DNA of 11,881 nt from Planctomycetota bacterium (GCA_029259675.1 JAJDES010000275.1:1-11881), one strand, 5' to 3'; positions 1 through 8,444 are shown, counted from the stretch's first letter. Notes: generated by a model from the sequence alone, not told the origin. Translations and numbers: made by a program.

Positions 1-2
1 TC

Positions 3-449
3 GAAGAGGAGCCGTACAAGGGCTACCAAATCAACTCCGTTGCAGAGGGCCCGGCCAAGCTGCACTGGTGTTACGGATCAACGTTTTTGGCGGCGTCCCA
101 ATCGAAGTCTGCGTTGCAACAAGCGCTGGCAACGATCGCGGATACGGGGGCGCGCTCGGCCAGAGAAAACAGAAAGTATTTCGGAGTGGTTGAGAGCCAT
201 CGCAATTCCAGCTTCGTCAGCGTGTGCGACACCGCTCGTTATTTGGAGCAGTCACTCGGCTCCATTGAAGGCACGGTCCGATTGCTCGAAGAGTTTGAAA
301 TGCTGGACAGTTCCGACGACTTCATGTCTTTCGACAAAGACTCCGCTTGGCCAAGCGCCGAGACGGTGCGCAAGTACTTCAAGGGAGTGATGGTGAGCTC
401 AGCATCCTTCAACGGGGACGCACTCATCATTCACGCCGGCGGTCGCTGA
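3..449 (+). CDS. C-terminal part of an unidentified protein (5' end outside the window)
   Basis: This frame is open from the first bases of the window to a TGA at 447-449, giving about 148 residues with no internal stop. The true start is therefore upstream. A TTG at 87 could be read as a start, but the frame is equally protein-like before it (GYQINSVAEGPAKLHW), so I treat the gene as truncated by the window. No signal peptide or membrane span is visible in this part. It is mixed alpha/beta, with a helix around TVRLLEEFEML, and it ends WPSAETVRKYFKG...GDALIIHAGGR. That ending recalls the C-termini of large exported planctomycetal proteins of the DUF3352 type, where a (L)P..E...KYF segment precedes a last beta hairpin. 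This resemblance is from memory and weak. Function unknown. The next gene on this strand starts 450 bases downstream, so there is no sign of an operon. Confidence 0.75.
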   Translation, partial: EEEPYKGYQINSVAEGPAKLHWCYGSTFLAASQSKSALQQALATIADTGARSARENRKYFGVVESHRNSSFVSVCDTARYLEQSLGSIEGTVRLLEEFEMLDSSDDFMSFDKDSAWPSAETVRKYFKGVMVSSASFNGDALIIHAGGR

Positions 450-899
450 GCACGGAGCTGCGCTGGCAATGAGGCTCGGATCGCAATAGCTGAAATAGGG
501 TCGGGCTCCCAAGTCGCAGGCCAAAAAGCGAACGGGAAATCGGTGCGTATTGGCCCAGGCGCAAGGGCCTCCACTCAAGTCTTTGCAGTTTCAGTTTGCC
601 CGAACCGGGCCGGAATGGGGCGCGAGCTCTGGTCGTGTCACCGGAATCAGAATCGTTGCCGATGGCCGCCACTTCCACTGCTGTGGCGCGAGTGTGCCTC
701 GCACCATGCAGGTGCCCGCCGGAAGACATGGCGGAAGAGATGCCCGGAAGCAGCTTTTGTCGCGGGAAAGGCTGCAAGCGCGCCAAACCGGAGCATGGTT
801 TGATTTGAGGCTTGGAAGGTGAACTTTGTGGTGGCGCTACGTCCGTGGCCTCGGGCTAGAATCCGCCACCTTCTCATTTTCTCGATCCTCTGCAGCATC
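450..899. other. Intergenic region, no convincing gene
   Basis: About 450 bases between the truncated first gene and hutH. Open frames exist on both strands, but they overlap one another and their translations are Arg/Pro/Cys-rich with no domain-like pattern. I see no tRNA, no mobile-element ends and no hairpin followed by a T-run that would end the first gene. The only possible signal is a TAGAAT box close to hutH, listed separately. Confidence 0.6.
857..862 (+). promoter_or_regulatory. Possible -10 element of the hutH promoter
   Basis: TAGAAT lies 37 bases before the hutH ATG and differs from TATAAT at one position. It would give a short leader of about 30 bases. No good -35 hexamer is found at the usual 16-18 base distance, so this is a weak call. 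The same hexamer occurs at 11298-11303 ahead of the third secreted paralog. Confidence 0.25.
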
Positions 900-2456
900 A
901 TGACTCGTGTGTTAACCCTCGATGGTTCCTCCTTGGCCCTGGCTGACCTCGATCCAATCCTGGATGGGGAAGGGCTTGAGTTGCGCATCGCCCCCAAGGC
1001 CTGCGAAGCCGTCGATCGCGCTCGCAAGTTGGTGGATGAGCACGTCAAACGCGGAGATGTGGTCTATGGCTTGACCACCGGATTCGGAAAGCTCAAAAGC
1101 GTCGCCATCGCACGCGAAGATTTAGGCACCTTGCAGCGCAACTTAGTTGTGTCGCATTGTTGCGGAGTTGGCCAGCCGATGTCGGTGCGCGAGGTGCGTG
1201 TGGCTCAGGTCCTTCGTTTGAACGGTTTGGTTCGAGGCCATTCGGGAGTTCGCATGGCGACTGTTGAGAAGCTGGTGCGCTTCTTCAACTTGGGCTTTGT
1301 CCCCTTTGTTCCAGAACAGGGTACCGTGAGTGCCAGTGGAGACTTGGCCCCGCTTTCGCATATGGCGGCCGCGTACATGGGTATCGGCCAAGCGCGTTTG
1401 GCCGATGCTCCCGAGCGTGAGGATTGGCAAGATGCTTCGGACTTGCTGAAGTCCCTTGGCGAGGCGCCGCTTGAGCTGCACGCCAAAGAGGGATTGGCCC
1501 TTATCAACGGCACGGAAACCAGCAAGGCGATTGCCTGCGGCGTTTTGAAGCAAGCGCTCAACCTCTCCCTGGCGGCGGACGCAATTGCTTCTCTCACGAT
1601 CGAAGCGCTGCGCGGTTCACCCAAGCCGTTTGATTCGCGCCTGGCCGAGTTGAAGGGGCATCGCGGGCACGCGCGCACCTCCGCAAATATTCGCGCCTGT
1701 CTCAGTGGTTCTGCAATTGTTACCAGTCATGCCGATTGCGACCGGGTTCAAGATCCCTATTCACTGCGTTGCGTGCCTCAAATTCACGGCGCCACGAAGG
1801 CCGCCTTGGCCCACGTCTCGGACATTCTTTCGAGCGAGATCAACGGCGTGACCGACAATCCAGTGCTCTTTCCGGACACGCTGGAGGTTATTAGCGCCGG
1901 CCAGTTTCACGGCCAACCCGTCTCGATGGTGATGGACTACCTGGGACTTGCGATTTGCACCCTGGCGAATGTTTCCGAGCGGCGGGTTGAGCAGTTGGTA
2001 AACCCGGACTTGTCGGGGCTACCGGCATTTCTCACTCCCAAGCCGGGGCTGAATTCAGGCTTCATGATTGCCCAGGTTTCCGCCGCCGCACTGGCCAGCG
2101 AGAACAAGGTTTGGGCCCACCCCGCCTCCGTCGACAGCGTGCCCACCAGCGCCAACCAGGAAGATCATGTGTCCATGGCCCAAATCGCCGCACGCAAGGC
2201 GCGTTCGATTTGCGGCAACACCGAGCAGGTGCTGGCTATCGAGTACCTATGTGCCGCCCAGGGCTTGGACTTCGGAAGCGGCTTGCGCGCCGGCGCGGGT
2301 GCCCAAGCCATTTTTGACTTGTTGCGCACTCATGTCGCCAAGCTTGAGGACGACCGTTTCATGCAGCCCGATATTCGCGCTGCGACGCAATTGCTGACAT
2401 CGGGTGCCGTGACGTCGGCGGTGCAAGCTTCCGCCGGGAAACTCGAGGCCTGCTGA
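900..2456 (+). CDS. hutH: Histidine ammonia-lyase (histidase)
   Basis: Cytoplasmic lyase that removes ammonia from L-histidine to give trans-urocanate, the first step of histidine degradation. The 518-residue length is typical of bacterial HutH (about 510). The Ala-Ser-Gly triad that cyclises to the MIO electrophile is at residues 145-147, inside GTVSASGDLAPLSH. Other active-site elements are present: the catalytic Tyr56 in YGLTTGFG, His86 in VVSHCCGVG, Asn203 in LINGTE, Gln284, Tyr287 and Arg290 in VQDPYSLRC, Phe336 in GQFHGQP, and Glu421 in SANQEDHVSM. The last motif favours histidase over phenylalanine or tyrosine ammonia-lyase. I chose ATG 900. The frame extends to a GTG at 819, but the extra 27 residues are not family-like. 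No Shine-Dalgarno is seen before 900. The stop TGA (2454-2456) shares a base with the next gene's ATG, which suggests translational coupling. No hutU, hutI, hutG or hut regulator is in the window. Confidence 0.96.
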   Translation: MTRVLTLDGSSLALADLDPILDGEGLELRIAPKACEAVDRARKLVDEHVKRGDVVYGLTTGFGKLKSVAIAREDLGTLQRNLVVSHCCGVGQPMSVREVRVAQVLRLNGLVRGHSGVRMATVEKLVRFFNLGFVPFVPEQGTVSASGDLAPLSHMAAAYMGIGQARLADAPEREDWQDASDLLKSLGEAPLELHAKEGLALINGTETSKAIACGVLKQALNLSLAADAIASLTIEALRGSPKPFDSRLAELKGHRGHARTSANIRACLSGSAIVTSHADCDRVQDPYSLRCVPQIHGATKAALAHVSDILSSEINGVTDNPVLFPDTLEVISAGQFHGQPVSMVMDYLGLAICTLANVSERRVEQLVNPDLSGLPAFLTPKPGLNSGFMIAQVSAAALASENKVWAHPASVDSVPTSANQEDHVSMAQIAARKARSICGNTEQVLAIEYLCAAQGLDFGSGLRAGAGAQAIFDLLRTHVAKLEDDRFMQPDIRAATQLLTSGAVTSAVQASAGKLEAC

Positions 2457-3481
2457 TGGCGCCCGGCAAGCTGGGTCGCCGGCTCATGATTGGTGCAGCC
2501 TTGGCTGGATTGACCGTGGGACTGTTGATTGGTGCGGCGGAATTCGGATTGCGCACTTTCGCTCCGGTCGAGTTCAAGGCTTTGCCCGAACCTCACTCGG
2601 ATGATGATTGGTTCGAGAATCTGCATCGCGCATCCGACACACCGGGCCTTGTGTACGAACTGACGCCCTCCAGGCAGTTGAGTATCAAGGGCGTGGCGAT
2701 CGAAACCAATTCCCACGGCATGCGCGACGCTGAACCCTTGCAGCCTGTGCCGGGCAAAGAGTTGCGACGAATCGCGGCTGTGGGGGATTCCTTCACCTTC
2801 GGACAAGGCGTGGGCAATCGCGAAAGCTGGTCCTGGTATCTGCAAGAACTCCTGGGGGAGAGCGCGGGCAGTGACGTGCTTTGGGACGTCATCAACTTCG
2901 GCGTCAACGGCTACAGCAGTCGCGATGAAGCGGCGGTCGTCGAGCACAAAGTGTTCGAATGGAAACCGGACTTGGTGCTCCTGGCCTATGCTCTAAACGA
3001 TCCCGATGTGGACGGGATCTCAGGTCTGCACGATTACTACGAGGAGCCGGCTTGGTGGCGTCATTCGCATTTACTGCGCTTGATGGCCAAAGTGCGTTTC
3101 GAGCGCGGTATTCATTCGAACGGCGGGCACCATGTGCGAGCTGTGCATGCGGACCGGGAGAAGTGGCAAACCGTTGTGGATGCCTTCGGGGCGATTGCAG
3201 CTATGTGCAAGGAACGGGACATTCCCGTGCTCTTGACCATCTTCCCTGTCTTTTACTCCGGGCACACGTGGGCCGAGTACGAACTTGGCGACGTCCACGA
3301 CAAGGTTGCCGAGTTGGGCCGCGCAAACGGCTTTGAAGTTGTGGATGTGCGCGAGGTTTATGCGGCAACCGGCAAAGCGCCCTTGGAACTGTCCATTCCG
3401 GATGACGGGCATCCCACGCCGGAGGGGCACCGCTTGGCAGCCGAATTGTTGCGAGATCGAATCCTGGCCCGCACTTGGTGA
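2456..3481 (+). CDS. SGNH/GDSL-family hydrolase with N-terminal membrane anchor
   Basis: 341 residues. A basic N-terminus is followed by a hydrophobic segment at about residues 11-28 (MIGAALAGLTVGLLIGAA), read as an uncleaved signal anchor that places the rest outside the cytoplasmic membrane. The SGNH blocks are in order: AVGDSFTFGQG with nucleophile Ser112; NFGVNG with Gly149; AYALND with Asn181; and PDDGHPTPEGH, where Asp316 and His319 match the DxxH of the last block. The NSHGMRD segment at residues 85-91 is the NSxGxRD lead-in common in bacterial SGNH proteins of this kind. The family includes esterases, lipases and carbohydrate O-acyl transferases or esterases. The substrate cannot be read from sequence. 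The start overlaps the hutH stop by one base (TGATG), so the pair is almost certainly cotranscribed. Why a histidase would be paired with an envelope esterase-like protein is unclear. The next gene is convergent, 70 bases away. Confidence 0.88.
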   Translation: MAPGKLGRRLMIGAALAGLTVGLLIGAAEFGLRTFAPVEFKALPEPHSDDDWFENLHRASDTPGLVYELTPSRQLSIKGVAIETNSHGMRDAEPLQPVPGKELRRIAAVGDSFTFGQGVGNRESWSWYLQELLGESAGSDVLWDVINFGVNGYSSRDEAAVVEHKVFEWKPDLVLLAYALNDPDVDGISGLHDYYEEPAWWRHSHLLRLMAKVRFERGIHSNGGHHVRAVHADREKWQTVVDAFGAIAAMCKERDIPVLLTIFPVFYSGHTWAEYELGDVHDKVAELGRANGFEVVDVREVYAATGKAPLELSIPDDGHPTPEGHRLAAELLRDRILARTW

Positions 3482-3551
3482 GCTTGGCGATTCGCTTGGG
3501 GTGCTGAGGCTCCTGGATTCGGTTCCGGATGCTCGCTAAGCGCAGTTTGAA

Positions 3552-4613
3552 TCAGCGCCCACTCGCCTGAACGGTGGGGTTTGGCTGAAATGTCTCACCG
3601 GAGGCCGTTGCTCTCTGAACGTATTCTCGTCCAACGGTTTCAAGCAATCTCGACACCCATTCCTCGCTCGAGTCGCCCTCGAGGAAAATGCCGCAATCGT
3701 TCCACGCGTTGATGGCAATCGGTTCCACGTTCCGGGTTTTCGTTGAATCCGAATGTAGGCCGGCTTCTTCGGCTCGAATCGATTGGTGAGTGTTGGCGGA
3801 ACTTGAACTCAAGGCCGGGGGGCGTTGGTCTCCGGCAGCATCGCATTCGGCTGCATTCCTGTAGATGCGCAGACGCAGTGGGAGCTCGGGTTCGCGAAAG
3901 GAGCCGGACAGAATGAGGCGCGCGCGCACTCGCTCCAAGTATCGATCTAGTTTCAACGCCAGGGCGGAGGCCTTTTCAACTGCGAGTGAGCTTTCGAGCT
4001 CAATCAATGTGTAGCGCAGAACGTTGCGTTCCGGCCAATTCTCGTCGCGCGGGTTGAAGCGGTTCAGTCCGCGCAAGTCCTTTTCCCAATGCAGGCCGCC
4101 GGCATCCAATTCGGAGGCAATGGCGCTCGGATACCAACCGAACTGTGAGTTTCCCAGGCCCTTGGCGCGTTGGGCAATGGCGCGCGGGTGTTCCCAGCCG
4201 AAGGGACCCAATTGATAGGCGAGCAAGCGGCCGGCGGCTTCGCAGTTGGGATCGCATTCGAGTGCCAGTCTCAAGGCGCTTCCGGCTGCCGCAGTCTTGG
4301 CGCCGTTCCTCAACTTGGCGGCGAGTAGAACCAGGGCTTGGGCTCGGGACTCGGCTTCCCAAGTCGTGTCGCCTGAACTTGGCGATAGTTCCGGGTGCCG
4401 CTCGCCCAATGTTGCCTCCAGATAGGGCAGGCCTGTGTAGCTGGACCAAAGGTGCTGAGCTGCGCCACGCGCCTGCGCGGCAGCTTCCGTGCCACCTCGC
4501 TGGCCTACAGAATGAGGGCGAGAGGCCTGTTGGAGCTCCTGCCCGGAGGCGTGCTCCGCAAGACAGGTTGACAGGGCTATTAACCCGACGATTGCACATT
4601 TCGACTTGATCAT
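3552..4613 (-). CDS. Exported protein of unknown function, possible degenerate DUF1570-like peptidase
   Basis: 353 residues from ATG 4613. This start is chosen because an AGGAGG lies ten bases upstream and the protein then opens with a signal peptide (MIKSKCAIVGLIALSTCLAEHASG, probable cleavage near ASG/QE). The frame can extend ten residues further to 4643, but that start lacks both signals. Residues 45-145 are alpha-helical and Ala-rich, with a TPR-like stretch (SALRLALECDPNCEAAGRLLAYQLG). A segment at 199-252 reads like a beta strand, a long helix and a beta strand (YTLIELESS, then AVEKASALALKLDRYLERV, then LPLRLRIYRN). This order recalls the DUF1570 peptidase-like proteins of Planctomycetota. 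Where that family would show an HExxH zinc motif, this protein has LLETVGREYVQ (residues 323-333) with no histidine, and it stops 20 residues later. The DUF1570 link is from memory and unproven. The protein may be a pseudoenzyme or unrelated. Confidence 0.8.
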   Translation of the reverse strand: MIKSKCAIVGLIALSTCLAEHASGQELQQASRPHSVGQRGGTEAAAQARGAAQHLWSSYTGLPYLEATLGERHPELSPSSGDTTWEAESRAQALVLLAAKLRNGAKTAAAGSALRLALECDPNCEAAGRLLAYQLGPFGWEHPRAIAQRAKGLGNSQFGWYPSAIASELDAGGLHWEKDLRGLNRFNPRDENWPERNVLRYTLIELESSLAVEKASALALKLDRYLERVRARLILSGSFREPELPLRLRIYRNAAECDAAGDQRPPALSSSSANTHQSIRAEEAGLHSDSTKTRNVEPIAINAWNDCGIFLEGDSSEEWVSRLLETVGREYVQRATASGETFQPNPTVQASGR

Positions 4614-5125
4614 GGTTGCGAGTCCTCCTGGTTCTCCACTCACAGGGCTATTCGGCTCTTTTATCCATGGACTTGGCAGGTCGTAACGAACTATTGAGGG
4701 CCTGGGCCAACTGTCCCTTTCGACTCCTCCTCGCTCCCCGCGCCAAGCGCATAAGAACCACTCCGATTAGCCCTTCACTCCCTCATACGCACCACAGCCC
4801 CAGGCTGTCGGCCCTTTCTTCATTCTCTAGGTGGGTTCAAGGGGAACCGAATTTCAGCCCCACCAATTTCTTTTTTCAAAGGGGCGAGTTCCGGTTTCCA
4901 AATCTCGACCTTCGGGGGCCCGTGACGCGCAGCGCAAGCTCCCCCTTCCCGCCAATCAACCGATTCATGGCGGTTGCGAGGGTGGAGCCATGTCCTGCAA
5001 CCAAGGGCCATCTTTGTCCTCACGGCGAATCAGCGCGAGAATCTATACAGATCCGTTACTTAGCTGATAAGGCGCGCAGCCGGGCAAGCATTCGTTGGGC
5101 CGGCAGTTGGACCGGTGTCGCGGGT
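4614..5125. other. Intergenic region between two minus-strand genes
   Basis: 512 bases that must carry the 3' end of the pseudokinase transcript and the promoter of the exported protein at 3552-4613. Short open frames on both strands lack good start signals and domain-like composition. I found no hairpin plus T-run on the minus strand close to the kinase stop and no convincing -35/-10 pair. No repeat or RNA gene was recognised. Confidence 0.55.
4624..4629 (-). promoter_or_regulatory. Shine-Dalgarno site fixing the start at 4613
   Basis: The minus strand reads AGGAGG, ten bases before ATG 4613. This is the strongest ribosome binding site in the window. It supports the shorter start over the upstream ATG at 4643, which lies on the far side of this site. 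Confidence 0.75.
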
Positions 5126-7750
5126 CTACTCGTTTTCGCTGACCCAGGCGCTTAGGTCCTGCCAGAAGGCCGCTATCGATTCGCGTTCCCATGCCGTTCC
5201 CTCCGTGGCGCTGTTGAGGCGCAAGCCGTCGAGATCGGGATCCTTCAGGATCCGCTGCAGTTGCTCCATGGCCTGCGCTTGGCCGCCCTCAGAAAAAAAC
5301 AATTGGCGCAGGTCGTCAAATTCGTCCTGCAACCATTCCAGGCCCTGGACCCGCAGGCGCCTGCGATCATCGGCGTTCAAGGATTCCGAAAACTGTCCGT
5401 TGCCTTGGGCCGCCAGGGCCGCGGATCGAGCGGCCAGCAAGCGATAGTCTGCAGTCAAGCCGGATTCGCTGGCAAAGGCTCCCGAAAACAGACTGGATGC
5501 CAGGGCATAGGAAGCTTGATGAAAGGCGACCTGCGCAATCAAGGCTCGCTCCCGAGCGCGTTCCGGAAGGGCTCCGCCATTCAGGAATACACCCAATTGT
5601 TCCGAGGCTTCTGCCAGGCGCTTCAGTTCGGTGTTGTCGGCATCCGGATGAGCTAATTGTTGCTGAACCAGTGCTTCTTCAAAGCGGCCGCGGGCTAGGA
5701 GCAGACGCACAAGCCTTTCGCGCACCACAAGGGCCTCGGGTTGCACGACGAGCCATTCTTCACAGAGGGTGACGGCTTCATCTATTCGCCCTGCTTGCTC
5801 CAGGTCGCTTGCGCGCAGGAGTAGATCGCTCGAAAGCGTCGCAGATTCCGTTGCTGCGGAACCCAATGAACCGGCGGTTGAGTTGTTTGCTGAAGAGTCC
5901 GTGCCGCTTGCTTGCGGGCTTGAATCAGGTTCAACTGCACCAACCGGGCTTTCCGCGCCCTCACCCGAGTCAGAGTCTCTTGGGCCTGCACCCGGCTTTT
6001 GGTCGTTGCCCTGTGGATTCCGCGGATCCATCGCCGCGGGGCTTTCGGGCATCCCCTCGTCTAGTTGTTGCAAGCTGGGCTGCCAGATGCCGGCTGCATT
6101 CGGTGCAGCTCCATTGAATCCAGACAGTGAGGTGGCCAATCCGCCGGCCGCAAAGTCGGATTCTGAGCGTCGATCCTGTTCAGCGAGTTCCCATTGCTCG
6201 AAAGTTGACGCGAAGGACCCATGCTCCCACGCCTTCATCTGCCAGGTGAGCGGGCGCGATGGGGGCGACCATGCGGCATTGAGGGGTTGGGCCCAATTCC
6301 ACGGCGGGGAGGGAGCTGCGGCAACCGAGGTTGAGTCTTGCTTGGCGAATACTTCACTTCCCGTATTCCAGAGGAGTGCTGCCGCTCCAGCGCTGAGCAG
6401 CAGCAAAATAGTGCAGGTAGCCGCCATTGCGGAACGCAGGTGGCGACCGTGAAGTTGAGTTTGCCTGCGCGCTCGCTCCACTTCCGCTCGCGCGCGATCC
6501 AGTCGGACCTGGGTGCCGCGCGCAATCTCGCGCACTTCACAAAGCAAAACATGGGCGTCGCGCGGGCGCAGCCAAGCGTCGCGAGCTCGACAGCGTTCCG
6601 CCAACTCAATCCACTCGGGTTCGATCTCACAATTTTGCAAACGCGCCAAAATCGGATCACTGGGAGAGTCGCTGCGCGGACCGGGATGATCGGTGAGGAT
6701 CTCCCACAAAAGAGCGCCCAAACTGAACACATCACTGCGTTCATCACCGGGTTCACCGGATCGCAGTTCAGGTGCTCGATAGGGTCTCGCGCCCGGGTCG
6801 TCATTGAGTGCGGGGCTGTTGTCTTCCCGTCTGATGCGGGACCATCCCCAGCCGTCCACCAAGACCTCGTCAAGGTCGCCGATCGTGATGCGGGTCGGTC
6901 GCAAATCGCGATGGACGACACCCGACAAGTGAGCGCTGGCGATGACTTCGCACAACCTTGCGAACAGGTTCAGGTTGTATCGCAAATTGTCGGCCGGATT
7001 GGCGCGTTCGTAGAAGAGCGAGGCCAGGGTCGGCCCTTCGTACCAAGCGGTCGCGAAATAGGGGCTTTCGGAATCCGTCCAGCCCCATTCCAGCACCTTG
7101 GGGATGCCCGGATGATTGAGTTGGGCGCCCAGTCGTGCGCTGCGTAGGAAGCGTGCGCGTTGGGCCGGCGACGGGTCCGACTCGAGCAAGTGCAGCGCCA
7201 ATTCGCGTCCAAGGTCGGGATCGGTGGCGCGCAGCACAACACCATTGGGGCCGCGTTCCAATTCGCCCCGCAACACATAGGGAGTCGGGCGCTGAAATGC
7301 CTCTTGCTTTGCGGAACTGGGCAGCGGGCGCAGCGGCTTGCCCCCAAAGCATGGTTCGGGAGTAACGAGCTTTAGTGATTCAACGGGCCATCCGCGCCCC
7401 CGCAACCACGCACTCAACCCTACGGCAGGTTGCTCGGGCTCTGCCGAACGGCCTGGGATTGTGGAGTCCGAATCAAGTTGGCCCGCGTTGGGCCTAGCTG
7501 CTTGGTCTCCCTGCAATTTTTGATATCCGGCCCCATTCCAAACGCGGCCCGGTCCGGGGCCCAGCAGTACCTCAGTTGAGTCATCCGATGCTTGCGCGGA
7601 ACCGTCGCCAGCCGGCGCAGGGTTTGCGGACGAGCGCTCAGACTCCCCAATTGCAGAGCTGTCGGCAAAGGGATCGTCGGCATCAGCCTGGGGGCTCAGT
7701 CCCATCGATGTTGAACTCTGAGTGAGGTTGCCAAGTCGTTCAAAGGGCAT
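5126..7750 (-). CDS. Membrane-anchored pseudokinase (Ser/Thr-kinase fold) with C-terminal TPR module
   Basis: 874 residues. Order: a disordered, Ser/Asp/Pro-rich N-terminus (1-150); a kinase fold (about 157-410); a basic helix (411-440); one membrane span (441-461); a low-complexity linker (462-640); and TPR-like repeats plus a closing helical module (641-874). The kinase fold is clear: loop ERGPNGVV at 165-172, HRD at 280-282, YRAPE at 324-328 and SDVFSLGALLWE at 339-350. Key catalytic residues are changed. The VAIK lysine is His187 (ALHLL), the alpha-C glutamate position is Ser204 (FLRSAR), the HRD+5 asparagine is Arg287 (HRDLRPTRI), and the DFG aspartate position is Gly300 (VDGWG, with an Asp one residue early). 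I therefore predict little or no phosphotransfer. The role is more likely binding or allosteric, linking cytoplasm to envelope. The C-terminus (ALIAQVAFHQ...AARSAALAAQG...WLQDEF...LKDPDLDGLR) matches the module often ending planctomycetal kinases. ATG 7750 is the first start after an in-frame stop. It has no clear Shine-Dalgarno. The Met at residue 16 is an alternative start. Confidence 0.9.
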   Translation of the reverse strand: MPFERLGNLTQSSTSMGLSPQADADDPFADSSAIGESERSSANPAPAGDGSAQASDDSTEVLLGPGPGRVWNGAGYQKLQGDQAARPNAGQLDSDSTIPGRSAEPEQPAVGLSAWLRGRGWPVESLKLVTPEPCFGGKPLRPLPSSAKQEAFQRPTPYVLRGELERGPNGVVLRATDPDLGRELALHLLESDPSPAQRARFLRSARLGAQLNHPGIPKVLEWGWTDSESPYFATAWYEGPTLASLFYERANPADNLRYNLNLFARLCEVIASAHLSGVVHRDLRPTRITIGDLDEVLVDGWGWSRIRREDNSPALNDDPGARPYRAPELRSGEPGDERSDVFSLGALLWEILTDHPGPRSDSPSDPILARLQNCEIEPEWIELAERCRARDAWLRPRDAHVLLCEVREIARGTQVRLDRARAEVERARRQTQLHGRHLRSAMAATCTILLLLSAGAAALLWNTGSEVFAKQDSTSVAAAPSPPWNWAQPLNAAWSPPSRPLTWQMKAWEHGSFASTFEQWELAEQDRRSESDFAAGGLATSLSGFNGAAPNAAGIWQPSLQQLDEGMPESPAAMDPRNPQGNDQKPGAGPRDSDSGEGAESPVGAVEPDSSPQASGTDSSANNSTAGSLGSAATESATLSSDLLLRASDLEQAGRIDEAVTLCEEWLVVQPEALVVRERLVRLLLARGRFEEALVQQQLAHPDADNTELKRLAEASEQLGVFLNGGALPERARERALIAQVAFHQASYALASSLFSGAFASESGLTADYRLLAARSAALAAQGNGQFSESLNADDRRRLRVQGLEWLQDEFDDLRQLFFSEGGQAQAMEQLQRILKDPDLDGLRLNSATEGTAWERESIAAFWQDLSAWVSENE

Positions 7751-7857
7751 GCAGGCGGTGCGTTCCGCGTCGGTCGCTCGGCTTGCACCGGGCTCAGTTC
7801 GGGCGCGAGTTCCGGGGCGCAGGGTTGAATGTATTTATTTTCGGATCGCGAATTCAA

Positions 7858-7877
7858 AGGCCCCAGTGTTGGGGCCT
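7858..7877. other. 8-bp perfect hairpin in the divergent region
   Basis: AGGCCCCA and TGGGGCCT pair around a GTGT loop. No T-run follows on the plus strand. On the minus strand only TT follows, so it is a poor terminator. It lies about 108 bases upstream of the pseudokinase start and could be a leader structure or a protein-binding dyad. Confidence 0.4.
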
Positions 7878-8444
7878 CCAGCCCCTGGCGCATGATAGTT
7901 GGCGGCTGCACAGCTTCCGAAGCTTCTCAATCGCTTGCCTCCCGAAGATGGGTCTATTACTGGGGTTGTGAAGACTGCTCAGGGTGTGCAAAGACCTGCT
8001 GCAATCCAACTTCGTGTGATCGTGGGAGGGCGCTCGTGGATGCGACCCGCAATGCGATTGAACCCGCGGGGGTGGGCTGGGCTCCACCTTGGGGTCAAGT
8101 CGCCTCCGCCGCCAAGTGCTGGCGCCGCTTTGTAAAATCCCCAATAGAGTTCCCATCGGGCCGGGGCGATCCGTCTTCCTCCTATGGCGCCGAATTTGTC
8201 GGCTGATGCCCCCTGCTTATGCCGCTCTCAGTTTCCCAGGGCTGTTGGGGAATCCCAATTCCCGGGCGACCTCAAATCAGCACCCCCCAGGTTCTGGATT
8301 TGCGGGAAAGCGAGTCCGCGAGGATTACAAAGTTCTGTGAAACCGAACGTGTGGCCGGGGACATTACTGGTTCGAGGGAGGCTGTCGACCCGGTTTCGGC
8401 CCCTGAGGTTTTCCCTAGCTCTTGCCGTGTGGCGAGGGCCCGGA

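Noticed and set aside
427..786. Minus-strand 119-residue open frame ahead of hutH
   Set aside because: Arg/Ser/Leu-rich low-information translation, overlaps the end of the first gene and competes with several other open frames in the same bases.
819..899. GTG start extending HutH by 27 residues
   Set aside because: The added residues do not match the HutH N-terminus, and the ATG at 900 gives the expected length.
1205..1678. Long minus-strand open frame inside hutH
   Set aside because: It lies wholly within a well-conserved gene on the other strand and its translation has no domain pattern. It is a by-product of high GC and codon bias.
4820..5023. Minus-strand 67-residue open frame in the same intergenic region
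   Set aside because: The end looks mildly protein-like, but there is no ribosome binding site, no domain and no support from context.
4616..5155. Plus-strand open frame of 179 residues crossing the intergenic region
   Set aside because: No Shine-Dalgarno or recognisable domain. It runs into the 3' end of the minus-strand pseudokinase gene.
6235..7147. Several open frames of 125-269 residues opposite or out of frame with the pseudokinase gene
   Set aside because: The 874-residue frame carries clear kinase and TPR motifs across this stretch. The others show only biased composition.
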